DNA of 64,000 nucleotides from a virus: the IMG/VR virus record IMGVR_UViG_3300031746_004145, positions 1 to 64,000 of that record; one strand, given 5' to 3'. Shown here one piece after another: positions 41,775-50,541 of the stretch (position 1 is the first letter of the stretch; each line of letters starts with the position of its first letter). Both the position numbers and the translations under genes were made by a program. The notes under the pieces are model-generated. The model was not told where the DNA came from. It saw nothing but the letters and a program-made list of their open reading frames with translations, and searched no databases.

Positions 41775-42547
41775 GCGTTCGAGTTCCATCCGGGCTTCCA
41801 CAGCCCCAGGGCGTCAGCGAGGATCCTCTCTCGCAGTACACTCGTGTCTTCACGAAGTTCCTTCAGCTCGTCTTCGCGAGCTTCGCTAAGGGGAACTACC
41901 AGTGGTCCTCGGACTCCGAGACCTCCGACATCATCATCCAGGGCGAAGGCACGATGGCCCTCGAGGTGGTGGAGAAACGCCCCTCCATCATAGTTTCCAG
42001 AGGGCCTGTCGCCTTCACCAACGTTGCCATCGACCAATTCGCTGGCCCTCTCCTGGACGCCAAGACAGGGCGCATCACCCTGAACTACGACCCGGCCACC
42101 GGCAGTCGTCGGCACACAGACCTTCTCGCATCCACGATGACCTACAACTGCCTCTCTTCTGAGGGTCTCGAGGCCCAGCGCCTTGCCTGGATCTGTGCCT
42201 ACGCGACGAGGGCCTTGAAGCGCTCTCTCATGCAGGTTGGTATCCACCGTGTGGGCGAAGATATCCAGGTGGGGGCGGAGAGCGCACCTGGCGCCATCGT
42301 GCAGCCGGATACGACCGAGATCATCATGGTCTCTGTCTCCGTTCCGTTCTTCTTCCAGCAGACCTGGACGGTCGAGCCTGAAGACAAAACGCTTCTCAAT
42401 CAGGTGTCCATCGCTCTAAGGTCCGAGGTGGGCCTCCCGGAGTCACCACAGCCGGTCATCCGCGGGCCAGGGATGAATGGACAACTCCTGATGGGCGCGC
42501 AGTCTGTCCGCATTGATGAAATCCCAGGCCCAGTAGTGGGGCCGTAG
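41771..42547 (+). CDS. Tail terminator/head-tail adaptor candidate (258 aa)
   Basis: ATG overlaps the previous stop. A strand-rich protein with a central helix (SEGLEAQRLAWICAYATRAL near 135-155), ending in a Pro/Gly tail. Position between the neck candidate and the sheath, and size, fit a tail-terminator or sheath-terminator like T4 gp15/gp3, but no diagnostic motif is seen. Confidence 0.55.
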   Translation: MSVRVPSGLPQPQGVSEDPLSQYTRVFTKFLQLVFASFAKGNYQWSSDSETSDIIIQGEGTMALEVVEKRPSIIVSRGPVAFTNVAIDQFAGPLLDAKTGRITLNYDPATGSRRHTDLLASTMTYNCLSSEGLEAQRLAWICAYATRALKRSLMQVGIHRVGEDIQVGAESAPGAIVQPDTTEIIMVSVSVPFFFQQTWTVEPEDKTLLNQVSIALRSEVGLPESPQPVIRGPGMNGQLLMGAQSVRIDEIPGPVVGP

Positions 42548-42572
42548 AAAGCAGTAGGAGAAGGAGCCTGAC

Positions 42573-45500
42573 ATGGCGACTGGTGAGCTTCTGAGGCCCG
42601 GAGTCGAGGTCATCCAGCAGATTCGGAAGACCTCTCCGACCGTGCTTCGCCCGACGCTCGTCCCCTGTATCGTGGGACCTGCGTTCGAGGTCGTGAACGT
42701 CCTCAACACCGACGGCACGATCAACTCGAAGGCCAAGTACGGCGTCTACTCGCAGATCGGAAAGGCGATCTCCGAGAGCGCTTTCCCCGACCCGCGCGGC
42801 AACATCGCCGAGCTCGACTTCCTCGAGGACACCATCCGTCCTTACATGCTGCATGGTGGCTCTCTGAGCTACCTGCCCATGGTGAACGGGTCGGCCTTCC
42901 TGGCCACCCTTCACAAGTCCAGCAAGGCGGCCATTCGGACCGACATCTTCTCTGGGGTGTCGGGCAAGGACCTCAACGGCCTGGTGCTCACCCTCGCCTT
43001 CGACCTTCCTGCGATGTCCGACCACACCAACGACATCGCCATCACCTTCGTTGGTTCCGGTGGTGGCGGAACGGGTGTGCTCACTTCTCAGCAGTGTGCA
43101 GACCAGATCAACACCGCGGTGCGTGCAACGGTGGCCACCGTGGTCGGCGCCGCTCCCAATGACCGAGTGCAGATCGCGTCGCCCACCTACGGGGCGCTCT
43201 CCTCGGTCACCATCCGCCCAGGCACCGCCAACGTCCCGCTCCAGGTCGCCTACCTCGTCGCCGACGGCAACTACACCGAGCGCGTCGAGGGCTACGGCCT
43301 CCGTGGCCAGGACGACGTCAACAACGACACCATCACGCCGTGGATCGAGTTCTTCCGAGGCGAGTACTACGTTGGCCCGGCGGGGGCGGCCATCGCGGCC
43401 GCGTACCGTGCTCAGGCCGGCTCCATCGACCTCGAGACCGCCTCGTTCATCTCCGCCAAGGCTGCGGCTGTCACCTTCGCCGGTGGCAGTCCGACGGTGC
43501 CTCTCCTGGTCGGCGACTACGTCATTGCCGACGGCGTCCGCGTCGGCAGCGGCGAGGTGATGAAGGTCGAGACCAGCCGGTTCAAGATCGGCACCATCAA
43601 CACCCTTCTCTCCACTGCCGACTCCGACGGCAACTACACCACCAAGGTGTACGACATGGTCCAGGTTGGGACCATCTACGACCAGACCCCGTTCGCCCCG
43701 ACCTACACCTTCTTCATGGCGAACGACCTCGACTGGCGCCTCGCCACGGGTGCGCTGGCCGCCACGGTGACCGGTTCGGCCGTCTCCCCGACCGCTCCGA
43801 CCGCAGCCGCCGTCGCCACCGTCGCCACTCCTGCCGGCCCGTACTCGCTCCAGGGCCTGGGGCTCCACTACACCGTCACCGTCAACGGCGTGGAGACCGA
43901 GGGGACCTTCACCTTCACGGCCGCCTCCTACGCTGACATGGATGCCGTGGTGGCTGCTCTCGGGTCCAACATCCCGGGCATCCTTCCCTCGAACGCCGCC
44001 GGTCAGCTCACGCTGACCACGCTGCTGACCGGGCAGCTCCAGGCCATCAAGGTCTGGGGCAACAGCACCTGCCGCTCGGTGCTGCTCTTCGCCTCCGACG
44101 TCACCGACGCGGGTACCGACACCCTCTACGCCGGCGGCACCGGCCTCTCGGGCAAGTACCTCACCTTCCAGTTCGACCAGAACCCGCACACCTACGAGGT
44201 GCTGGCCACCAGCAACTCGCTGGAAGAGCTCATCGCCGACATCAACCAGACGGTGGGTGCGACGGTGGCCGAGAAGTCGGGCAACTTCCTCAAGCTCACC
44301 TCGCCTCTCAAGGGCGTGGCAAGCCGGATCACCATCGTCGACACCGGTTCCGGCATGGCCGAGGACATCCTCGGGCTGACCGCCGGCTCGACCGACGGCT
44401 CGGGGCGCCCCTACCCCGACGCCTACTTGGACGACGCGCTGGTCCTCCACATCGGCTCGGAGGTCCTGCGTGACTCGGTCAAGGGCTACCCCCTCGACCA
44501 GGCCTACGACACCGGCACTCTCTACATCCAGTACAAGGCGCTCCGCAAGGACGTCTCGGCTGCGGCGGCGGACCCCAGCGTCATCCGCGTCTCCGACACC
44601 GACACCCTGCTGGCGGTGCTGGACCCCATCACCGAGGAGAACCCTCTCGCCCTCGGCATGTACCTCGCCATCCTGAACGCCCCCACCTTCGAGGTGAAGG
44701 GTCTCGGCATCGACGAGGTGACCGCCGCGGCGCCGGAAGGCACCTCGGTGGCCTGGTCCCGGGCCGCTGCCCTCCTCGAGGCCGAGGAGGTCTACGCCAT
44801 CGCTCCTCTGACCCAGGACGAGACCGTCCAGAGCATGTGGATGACCCACTGCTCGGTCATGAGCGCGCCAGAGCAGGGTGGTGAGCGCATCGTCTTCCCC
44901 AACAAGAAGATGCCGACCAACAAGAACTCCTCGATCGCAGCTTCAGGGTCGGCAGCGAACAGCACCGCTTCGCCGAACCAGCTGCTCATCGACATGAACC
45001 CGTCCTCGGGTCTCGTGGCGCTGGGCCTCAACCCTGCCCAGCCCTTCACCGTGGCGCAGGGCGTCTACATCGAGGTCACGGTCTCGAGCGAGCTTCGCCG
45101 GTACAACGTCTCCAGCGTCTCCGGCTCGCTCATCAACCTGCGGACCACATTCACCACGGGGGAGAACACCGACGCCTTCTACTCGGATGTCTTCCTGAAC
45201 GTCCCGGTGGTGAACAGCAGCTACTCGCTGAAGGTGCGCGGGGCCTCTCTCGTCATCCCGGGGTCCAGCCCGGAGATGTACGACTACTCGCTCATGAGCG
45301 AGACGGTCGCCGAGGCGAACGCCCTCTACGCCAACCGCCGCGTCTACGAGGTCTTCCCCGACACCGTGAAGCTCCAGGTCAGCGGCGTCGAGAAGTCCCT
45401 GCCGGGCTACTACGCCTCGGCAGCCATCGTCGGCATGGTGGCGGCGCAGCCCCCGCAGCAGGGCTTCACGAACTTCCCCATCACCGGCATGACCGGCGTG

Positions 45501-45920
45501 GTGGGAACCGAGAAGTTCACCAAGCGCCAGCTGAACGTGATGGCGGGTGGCGGCACCTACATCCTGATGCAGGAGGTTCCTGGCGGGTCCGTCTTCTGCC
45601 GGCACCAGGTCTCGACGGACCTCACCAGCGTCGAGACGCGGGAGCTCTCCATCACCAAGGTGGTCGACTTCTGCGCCAAGATCCTGCGCAACGGCGTCCG
45701 CCGGTTCATCGGGACCAGCAACGTGAACCCCCAGCTGCTCGACATGCTGGGTGCCACGGTGCACGCCATCCTGAAGTTCCTCGAGGAGACCGGCGTCATC
45801 AACGGCTCGAACATCAACAACCTGGTCCAGGACACGGCGAACCCGGACACCATCCTCGTCGATGTCACCCTGGACGTTCCGTACCCCTGCAACTACATCC
45901 GACTCACGCTGATGGTGTGA
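42573..45920 (+). CDS. Tail sheath protein (1115 aa, enlarged)
   Basis: The N-terminus RPGVEVIQQIRKTSP with VPCIVGPA is the classic sheath start (PGVyieE followed by a GxA strand). The C-terminal 250 residues (FTNFPITGMTG, then KRQLNVMAGGGTYILMQE and NGVRRFIGTSN) match the sheath core that carries the subunit-interlocking arm. Typical sheaths are 400-700 aa. The extra length lies mostly between about 150 and 800, where three related alpha/beta modules recur, e.g. 'CADQIN', 'YADMDAVVAALG' and 'LEELIADIN' followed by L-x-L/I-x-S-x2-G strands. GTAGGAGAAGGAGCC precedes the ATG. Confidence 0.88.
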   Translation: MATGELLRPGVEVIQQIRKTSPTVLRPTLVPCIVGPAFEVVNVLNTDGTINSKAKYGVYSQIGKAISESAFPDPRGNIAELDFLEDTIRPYMLHGGSLSYLPMVNGSAFLATLHKSSKAAIRTDIFSGVSGKDLNGLVLTLAFDLPAMSDHTNDIAITFVGSGGGGTGVLTSQQCADQINTAVRATVATVVGAAPNDRVQIASPTYGALSSVTIRPGTANVPLQVAYLVADGNYTERVEGYGLRGQDDVNNDTITPWIEFFRGEYYVGPAGAAIAAAYRAQAGSIDLETASFISAKAAAVTFAGGSPTVPLLVGDYVIADGVRVGSGEVMKVETSRFKIGTINTLLSTADSDGNYTTKVYDMVQVGTIYDQTPFAPTYTFFMANDLDWRLATGALAATVTGSAVSPTAPTAAAVATVATPAGPYSLQGLGLHYTVTVNGVETEGTFTFTAASYADMDAVVAALGSNIPGILPSNAAGQLTLTTLLTGQLQAIKVWGNSTCRSVLLFASDVTDAGTDTLYAGGTGLSGKYLTFQFDQNPHTYEVLATSNSLEELIADINQTVGATVAEKSGNFLKLTSPLKGVASRITIVDTGSGMAEDILGLTAGSTDGSGRPYPDAYLDDALVLHIGSEVLRDSVKGYPLDQAYDTGTLYIQYKALRKDVSAAAADPSVIRVSDTDTLLAVLDPITEENPLALGMYLAILNAPTFEVKGLGIDEVTAAAPEGTSVAWSRAAALLEAEEVYAIAPLTQDETVQSMWMTHCSVMSAPEQGGERIVFPNKKMPTNKNSSIAASGSAANSTASPNQLLIDMNPSSGLVALGLNPAQPFTVAQGVYIEVTVSSELRRYNVSSVSGSLINLRTTFTTGENTDAFYSDVFLNVPVVNSSYSLKVRGASLVIPGSSPEMYDYSLMSETVAEANALYANRRVYEVFPDTVKLQVSGVEKSLPGYYASAAIVGMVAAQPPQQGFTNFPITGMTGVVGTEKFTKRQLNVMAGGGTYILMQEVPGGSVFCRHQVSTDLTSVETRELSITKVVDFCAKILRNGVRRFIGTSNVNPQLLDMLGATVHAILKFLEETGVINGSNINNLVQDTANPDTILVDVTLDVPYPCNYIRLTLMV

Positions 45921-45954
45921 GCGGTCGAACGTCCACTGCAACTGAGGAGTTCAC

Positions 45955-46689
45955 ATGTCCAGCCTCACGTCTTGGAACCCCTACTCCCAGAAGGTCGACA
46001 ATGCGTCGGCCCTCGGAGAGGGCAGGTTCGCCTCCGGCGCCTTCACCATGATCGCTGCCGGTCCTCCGCGTCTCGCCTCCATCGGCGGCAGCGCGGCGGC
46101 GGGCCTCGACCTCTCGAGTGGCACGTCGAACTGGGCCCTGCCCATCGGCGTGGTGCAGAACTTCAACCTGGCCCACAACAAGAGCTTCGCCCGCTTCTGG
46201 GAGCTCGGCAGTGAGCGGTCGTACTTCATCGCCGGCCGCACGCAGGCGCAGGCCGGGTTCAGCCGGGTGCTCTACAACGGGCCCTCGCTGCTCCGGATGA
46301 TGTACGCCTTCTACCAGGACCTCCTGGCGCCGACGACCATCACCTCCTTCGGAGTGGACGCCAAGGTCCCGCTGTCGGTGGCGAACCAGCACAACGTGAA
46401 GATCCCGCCAGGGTTCGAGAACATCTACCTGAACCTGGCCTCGGACCTCTTCTCGCAGCCGTGCGGGCTCCTCTGCTACATGAAGGACTCGAACGAGACC
46501 ACCCTCGGGGCCATCTACCTCGAGGAGACCTACCTGCCATCGCACAGCATCGCGACGGACGCCCAGGGCGTGGTCATCCAGGAGCAGGTCTCGCTCCAGC
46601 CCGAGCGGGCGGTCCCCATCGCTCTCAACAGCCTGGCCCTGGTCGACTCGACCCTGACCCAGGTCCTCAACGCCGTCACCGGCGTCTAG
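45955..46689 (+). CDS. Tail tube protein
   Basis: 244 aa, directly after the sheath, 34 bases downstream with GAGGAG upstream of ATG. A strand-rich single-domain protein; the C-terminal part (LLCYMKDSNETTLGAIYLEE, then a Val/Ala-rich strand) fits a tube monomer. Gene order sheath-tube is near universal in myoviruses. Followed by a terminator. Confidence 0.8.
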   Translation: MSSLTSWNPYSQKVDNASALGEGRFASGAFTMIAAGPPRLASIGGSAAAGLDLSSGTSNWALPIGVVQNFNLAHNKSFARFWELGSERSYFIAGRTQAQAGFSRVLYNGPSLLRMMYAFYQDLLAPTTITSFGVDAKVPLSVANQHNVKIPPGFENIYLNLASDLFSQPCGLLCYMKDSNETTLGAIYLEETYLPSHSIATDAQGVVIQEQVSLQPERAVPIALNSLALVDSTLTQVLNAVTGV

Positions 46690-46719
46690 CGCACGCCCCA
46701 AAAGGGGTGAGGGCTAAGA

Positions 46720-46753
46720 AGAAGGGCTGGTTCCTCCGGGAGCTGGCCCTTCT
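46720..46753 (+). terminator. Intrinsic terminator after tail tube gene
   Basis: AGAAGGGC and GCCCTTCT form a stem with an 18-base loop that can itself pair partly, followed by GCTTTT. The rest of the 141-base gap (46690-46830) holds CCCCAAAAGGGG and a GC-rich palindromic run around 46796-46815; no gene seen. Confidence 0.6.
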
Positions 46754-46830
46754 GCTTTTGGGTGCCAGACGCGCCAGGGCTCGATTCTAGAGGGGCCGCG
46801 GCCGCCGGCGGCCGGGGAGGGAGCCTGGGG

Positions 46831-47082
46831 CTACTTCTCGTCGCCTGGGGGCCTTGGCTTGCGCGCCTTGGCCGTCTTGGTGAGGGACCGGACGCGGCCT
46901 GCCTGCTGCCGGCCCTTCTCGTCCTTCACCAGGTCGAACTCCACCGTGTCGCCCTGCGTCAAGGTCCGGTAGCCCTCCATCTCGATGTTCGAGTGGTGGA
47001 CGAAGAGGTCCTTGTCATCCCCATCTGGGACGACGAAGCCGAAGCCCTTGATGCTGGAGAACCACTTGACCTTGCCGCGCAC
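46831..47082 (-). CDS. Cold-shock domain protein
   Basis: 83 aa from GTG 47082 with CGGAG upstream. KVKWFSSIKGFGFV contains RNP1 (KGFGFV) and DLFVHH is RNP2; both are the RNA/ssDNA-binding strands of CspA-type OB folds. The basic tail (KTAKARKPRPPG) is an addition. An earlier start would run through the upstream gene. Probably an RNA chaperone that melts structure in phage or host mRNA. It ends the minus-strand accessory block. Confidence 0.93.
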   Translation of the reverse strand: MRGKVKWFSSIKGFGFVVPDGDDKDLFVHHSNIEMEGYRTLTQGDTVEFDLVKDEKGRQQAGRVRSLTKTAKARKPRPPGDEK

Positions 47083-47126
47083 GAGGCCATTCTCCGTGCG
47101 CGGCAGGTCTGTGGGTAGGGGAAAGG

Positions 47127-47759
47127 CTAGGAGGGACGCTGCGCTGCCACCGGCATGAAGACCGGGGGAGACACCGGGCCGGTACCCGGTAGGGGGATGG
47201 GGTTCGGGATCTGGAGGGTGGCGGGCTCTGCGGCGGTCTTGGGAGGCTTGGGCAGCTCGGTGCTCCGCCGGCGGGCCACCTCCGCGGCGATGCGCTCCTT
47301 CTCCCCGGTCTGGAGGTCCGAGAGGGAGACCTTGATCTCCACCTTGTCGGCCCCCGGCTGGCGAAGGCCGTGGGGCAGGAGCCGGCGAAGAACGGCAAGG
47401 TGCTCGACGCACTCCGTGGCCTCCTGCTCGAGCCGGCCCAGGAGGCCAACGTTGCCGCAGTCGCCCAGGGTCAGGCGGTTGGTGGCGAGGTTGGTGAGAA
47501 GTGTGGCGACCCGGTCCATCTCGTTGCGGAGGTCGTGCAGGTCCTCCTTCATCTCGTACTTCTTCTCGACCCTCTCGACGTTGAGCGGAGCAGCGTCCTT
47601 CCACTCCGTCTTCAGCGGCGAGGGCTCCGCCTTCGCCTTCACGGCGACAGGAGAGGTAACGGCAGGGGCCGACTTCTTGGCCCCCTTGCCGGCCGCCGTC
47701 TTCTTCTCGGCGGCGCGCTGCTCCTTCGTCTTGGTCCGGTCGTACTGTCCACGAGGCAT
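47127..47759 (-). CDS. Coiled-coil accessory protein (210 aa)
   Basis: ATG 47759 (MPRGQYDRTKTKEQR) with CAGGAGCC upstream; an in-frame ATG at 47804 is possible. The N-terminus is very basic; residues 65-125 are helical (EKKYEMKEDLHDLRNEMDRV) and the C-terminus is Pro-rich. No family recognised. Basic N-terminus plus coiled coil suggest nucleic-acid binding. Confidence 0.65.
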   Translation of the reverse strand: MPRGQYDRTKTKEQRAAEKKTAAGKGAKKSAPAVTSPVAVKAKAEPSPLKTEWKDAAPLNVERVEKKYEMKEDLHDLRNEMDRVATLLTNLATNRLTLGDCGNVGLLGRLEQEATECVEHLAVLRRLLPHGLRQPGADKVEIKVSLSDLQTGEKERIAAEVARRRSTELPKPPKTAAEPATLQIPNPIPLPGTGPVSPPVFMPVAAQRPS

Positions 47760-47805
47760 GTGGTTGGCTCCTGTGTGTGGGTAAAGCAACCACAGGTCTA
47801 CCACG

Positions 47806-47973
47806 TCAGTCCGACACCCGCTTCAAGAACTGCTCGATGATGTAGCGGAGGACCTCGGACTTCGTGACCCGTCTCCCCATGCTCTTGGCGAGGCCCTTCC
47901 GGAGAGACTCGACCTTGATCGAGAGCTCTCGCGGAAGACGCAGGTCGTAGCGGTACCCGTCTCCTTGCTTCAC
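47806..47973 (-). CDS. Ribbon-helix-helix DNA-binding protein (55 aa)
   Basis: GTG 47973 overlaps the upstream stop as GTGA. YRYDLRLPRELSIKVESL is a beta strand plus helix and RRVTKSEVLRYIIEQFL the second helix of an Arc/MetJ-type fold. Such proteins bind DNA as dimers and often repress their own operon. An earlier start is in frame but runs through the upstream gene. Confidence 0.75.
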   Translation of the reverse strand: MKQGDGYRYDLRLPRELSIKVESLRKGLAKSMGRRVTKSEVLRYIIEQFLKRVSD

Positions 47974-48260
47974 TTCACGGGCTCCACGTTGTCCTGGCGC
48001 AGCTCTTCGATGGTGTGCTCCCCGAGCATCCAGAGGATGCCCTGGAGGAAGCCGAACCACATGAGGACGAGATCCGGCGCCCCCACCTCGACGAAGTGGA
48101 GGATCTGGTCGCAGACCCAGAGAGCGTGCTTCTTCACCAAGACGTGGTGCATCTCGACGTCGATGACAGCATCCGGCTCGAGCTTCTCCGCGACGAAGCC
48201 TTCTCGAGTGAGCTCCTCCTTGTACTTCTTCACGTCCCGGATGATCAGCTCCTCGGTCAC
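47970..48260 (-). CDS. Hypothetical protein (96 aa)
   Basis: GTG 48260 overlaps the upstream stop as GTGA. N-terminal half charged and helical; the C-terminal part has a hydrophobic stretch (VLMWFGFLQGILWML near 64-79) that might be a membrane helix or a buried core. Not recognised. Confidence 0.55.
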   Translation of the reverse strand: MTEELIIRDVKKYKEELTREGFVAEKLEPDAVIDVEMHHVLVKKHALWVCDQILHFVEVGAPDLVLMWFGFLQGILWMLGEHTIEELRQDNVEPVK

Positions 48261-48421
48261 TTCCGCTTCTCCGTCTTCGCGGGCTGCTTCTGCGTCCGCG
48301 CCTTGGGGGCCGCGTCGCTGGACCGCCCCTGGGAGGTGCTCGTGTTGCCGGCGTACCGCCTCGGCTTCATGCGCCACGCCTTCTTGATCTTGCGTCCGAC
48401 TCCATCGAATCCAGGGGGCAT
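48257..48421 (-). CDS. Tiny basic protein (54 aa)
   Basis: ATG 48421 overlaps the upstream stop as TAATG and its stop overlaps the next start as GTGA. MPPGFDGVGRKIKKAWRMKP and a Lys/Arg/Gln tail, over 25% basic; no Cys. Probably binds nucleic acid or is disordered. Coupling on both sides supports it. Confidence 0.5.
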   Translation of the reverse strand: MPPGFDGVGRKIKKAWRMKPRRYAGNTSTSQGRSSDAAPKARTQKQPAKTEKRK

Positions 48422-48705
48422 TACGAACTCCTTAACTTCCTCAAAAGATCACTCGCCTTGATGGCGAACTCGTCGGGCCCAATGCCCAAGTCTCTTCCGT
48501 CTTCGCTGATGTGGTGGCCCCAGCGAAGAACGCCAGGAGCCTCTGCATCCTCGCGGACGAACTGTCCCACGAGCTTGATGATGCTCTTCATGTTGCGGAC
48601 CTCGGCTCCGAGCTTCTTCACGCACTCGTACAGCCAGCCGTCTGCTTGGCCCTTCCTTCCCGCTGGGTGCTTCATCCCGCAGTGGGGACAGGCTGGTTGG
48701 GCCAT
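48421..48705 (-). CDS. Small zinc-finger-like protein (94 aa)
   Basis: ATG 48705 (MAQPACPHCGMKHPAGRKGQ) shares a base with the upstream stop. N-terminal C-x2-C-x4-H with a later Cys suggests a zinc site; residues 30-90 are helical. Function unknown. Confidence 0.6.
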   Translation of the reverse strand: MAQPACPHCGMKHPAGRKGQADGWLYECVKKLGAEVRNMKSIIKLVGQFVREDAEAPGVLRWGHHISEDGRDLGIGPDEFAIKASDLLRKLRSS

Positions 48706-49079
48706 CAGCGCTCCGTCGACGCCGGCATCGTGTCGCCGTAGCAGTAGGTACAGGCGCCATCCCCCTTGCGCGCCCAGGTGGTCATGTCGCGGCCACAGGT
48801 CTTGCAGACCATGATGACCTCCGGAGACGCTCGATGCTCTGCGATGGCCTCGGGCTCGTTCCACGGATGCTTGATCGGCTTGGGACGGCCGCAGAGGGGA
48901 CAGGCCTTGTAGACCTTATCGTCCAGCCCCCAAGTCATGTCGCGCTTCTTCAGGACGTTATAGGCGACGAGGGTGGTGACGATGCGGTCCCACCCGTAGA
49001 TGGTGATGGCTTCCATCATGTGGCCACCCTCGTAGATGTCCTTGATCTCCTTTTCAGAGAGGGGTGTTGGGATCGACAT
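48705..49079 (-). CDS. Zinc-ribbon protein (124 aa)
   Basis: ATG 49079 (MSIPTPLSEKEIKDIYEGGH). Three Cys pairs, CPLC, CKTC and CTYC, the last two 13-18 residues apart, form one or two zinc ribbons in the C-terminal half. The N-terminal half is helical. It starts within the end of the upstream gene. Confidence 0.65.
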   Translation of the reverse strand: MSIPTPLSEKEIKDIYEGGHMMEAITIYGWDRIVTTLVAYNVLKKRDMTWGLDDKVYKACPLCGRPKPIKHPWNEPEAIAEHRASPEVIMVCKTCGRDMTTWARKGDGACTYCYGDTMPASTER

Positions 49080-49239
49080 GCGTCTTCTCCTTGGCGTGCT
49101 TGATGAAGCGGAAGAAAGCGTCCAGCACTTCGGGCTCGAGGAAGATCTCGTTGGTCGTCTCGATGCCGTTCTCGGTGGTGAGGATGACGTGGTAGGGCCG
49201 GATCTCGACGTACACTCCATCTCCCAGGTAATCCTTCAT
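49054..49239 (-). CDS. Small beta-rich protein (61 aa)
   Basis: ATG 49239 with AAGGAGG upstream and an ATGA overlap with the preceding gene. Strand-rich start (YVEIRPYHVILTTENG) and helical end. Overlaps the next gene by 26 bases. Not recognised. Confidence 0.55.
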   Translation of the reverse strand: MKDYLGDGVYVEIRPYHVILTTENGIETTNEIFLEPEVLDAFFRFIKHAKEKTHVDPNTPL

Positions 49240-49997
49240 GGCTTGGCCTCCTTGAGTGAGGGCGACGTGGCGCACTTCGGGCACGGCTTGAAGCCTGCCA
49301 CCATCTCCTCCCCGGCGCTGTAGACCGGGCGCTTCCGCGTCCCGTTGCACTCCGGGCACCCCTGCTCTGCGGCGGGCTTGTGCCTAGCCGCGTCGGACAG
49401 CAGGGCCGACATTTGATTCCAGATGACCGCCCGGGTATCGGAGTCGGCGTCCTCGTCACCTACCAGCGGATCGTCGCCGTTCATCTTGAGGTAGGCCAGC
49501 GCCTTGTCGGCGTGCCTGTTGAGGAGGTCGATGGTCGCGCCGGGATCGTCCAGCAGTGAGCGCCAGGGCTCTGCGGGAGGGGCGGCGAGGAGCAGGTCTC
49601 GGAGCATGACCAACTCGGCCGCTTCGTTAGCGTTGCCTTGCGGGCCGTCATCCCAATACGAACGCAGCCGTTCGATAGTCGCCTCCACGCCCTCGTTCCA
49701 CCCCGCGTCCTTGGCGTCGAGCAGTTCCCGCTGGCGGTCCACCTCATGCTTTAGCAGCCGCAGCGCCCCCACGGCCTCGGCCAGAGAGGACTCGGCGGCG
49801 AGGGCGCGGGCCTCTAGTCTATCAATCTCCTCGGTACGGATCTCCATCAGGGCCTTCACCTCGGCCTCCAGGCCTTCGCCGCCGACTGTGACAGGTGTTC
49901 CGCAGGTATCGCACCGTTCGTCGTTTGTTACGCGGGAAGGAGACAGACCCACCTTGCACTCAGGGCACCACCAGTCACCTCGTTTGCTGTCACTCAC
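49236..49997 (-). CDS. Two-zinc-ribbon coiled-coil protein (253 aa)
   Basis: N-terminal CPEC and CDTC (11-32) make a zinc ribbon; residues 43-110 are a long coiled coil; residues 213-240 carry CPECNGT and CPKC, like half of a DnaJ-type Cys-rich domain. It may bridge nucleic acid or protein partners. Its stop overlaps the next ATG. No family assigned. Confidence 0.65.
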   Translation of the reverse strand: MSDSKRGDWWCPECKVGLSPSRVTNDERCDTCGTPVTVGGEGLEAEVKALMEIRTEEIDRLEARALAAESSLAEAVGALRLLKHEVDRQRELLDAKDAGWNEGVEATIERLRSYWDDGPQGNANEAAELVMLRDLLLAAPPAEPWRSLLDDPGATIDLLNRHADKALAYLKMNGDDPLVGDEDADSDTRAVIWNQMSALLSDAARHKPAAEQGCPECNGTRKRPVYSAGEEMVAGFKPCPKCATSPSLKEAKP

Positions 49998-50278
49998 GGT
50001 AGGATCTCCTCAGGGTCTTCTTGGTCAGGCATCAGCAGTGCGTGAAGATCGTGGTCTCGCATGAAGAACAGGCACCGTCGAATCGCATCGTCCTCGTCGC
50101 CCGGGGAGTAGTCGCAGGAGTCTACCCACTCGATGTCGTGCATTGCGGCCGACACACACTCAAGCAGACTCTTGAAGGCCAGCCGCAGCGGGGTCTCCCC
50201 CTTTGGGCCGCGCCCGTGCATGTCTTCCATGAACTGGTTGACTCGTTGGTATGCGTAGTCGTAGCTGGATCCGCTCAT
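49994..50278 (-). CDS. Hypothetical acidic protein (94 aa)
   Basis: Small acidic helical protein beginning MSGSSYDYAYQRVNQFMEDM, with two Cys residues and a D/E-rich C-terminus. Its start and stop overlap neighbours by 4 bases. Not recognised; an anti-host inhibitor would fit the size and charge, but that is speculation. Confidence 0.55.
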   Translation of the reverse strand: MSGSSYDYAYQRVNQFMEDMHGRGPKGETPLRLAFKSLLECVSAAMHDIEWVDSCDYSPGDEDDAIRRCLFFMRDHDLHALLMPDQEDPEEILP

Positions 50279-50541
50279 GGCGTTCCTTTGTTCCTCTTCA
50301 TGAGCTTCGGCTGCTTCGGCTTGGGGGGCTTCTTCGGCAGCCGAAGCTCGTAGAAGAGCGACGAGATGATGTTCACGATGGCAAGCTGGTCGGGCCGCAC
50401 TTGCGGTAGGCAGGCGCAGATGAAGCAGAGGGTCTGTGCCTTCTCCCCCACGGGGTAGTCGATGACGAGCACCTCTGCCTTGCAGCTGCCGCAGATCCCT
50501 TCGTAGGACCCCTTGCCAGCCCAGATGTCGAAGCGCCTCAC
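50275..50541 (-). CDS. Zinc-binding small protein (88 aa)
   Basis: GTG 50541 overlaps the upstream stop as GTGA. CGSC and CFIC pairs 22 residues apart suggest one zinc site, followed by a helix and a Lys/Pro-rich tail. Function unknown. Confidence 0.6.
   Translation of the reverse strand: MRRFDIWAGKGSYEGICGSCKAEVLVIDYPVGEKAQTLCFICACLPQVRPDQLAIVNIISSLFYELRLPKKPPKPKQPKLMKRNKGTP

Noticed and set aside
42456-44849. 797-codon minus-strand frame beneath the tail sheath
   Set aside because: The longest antisense frame, but entirely opposite the sheath and made of His/Arg/Gly/Val shadows of its codons.
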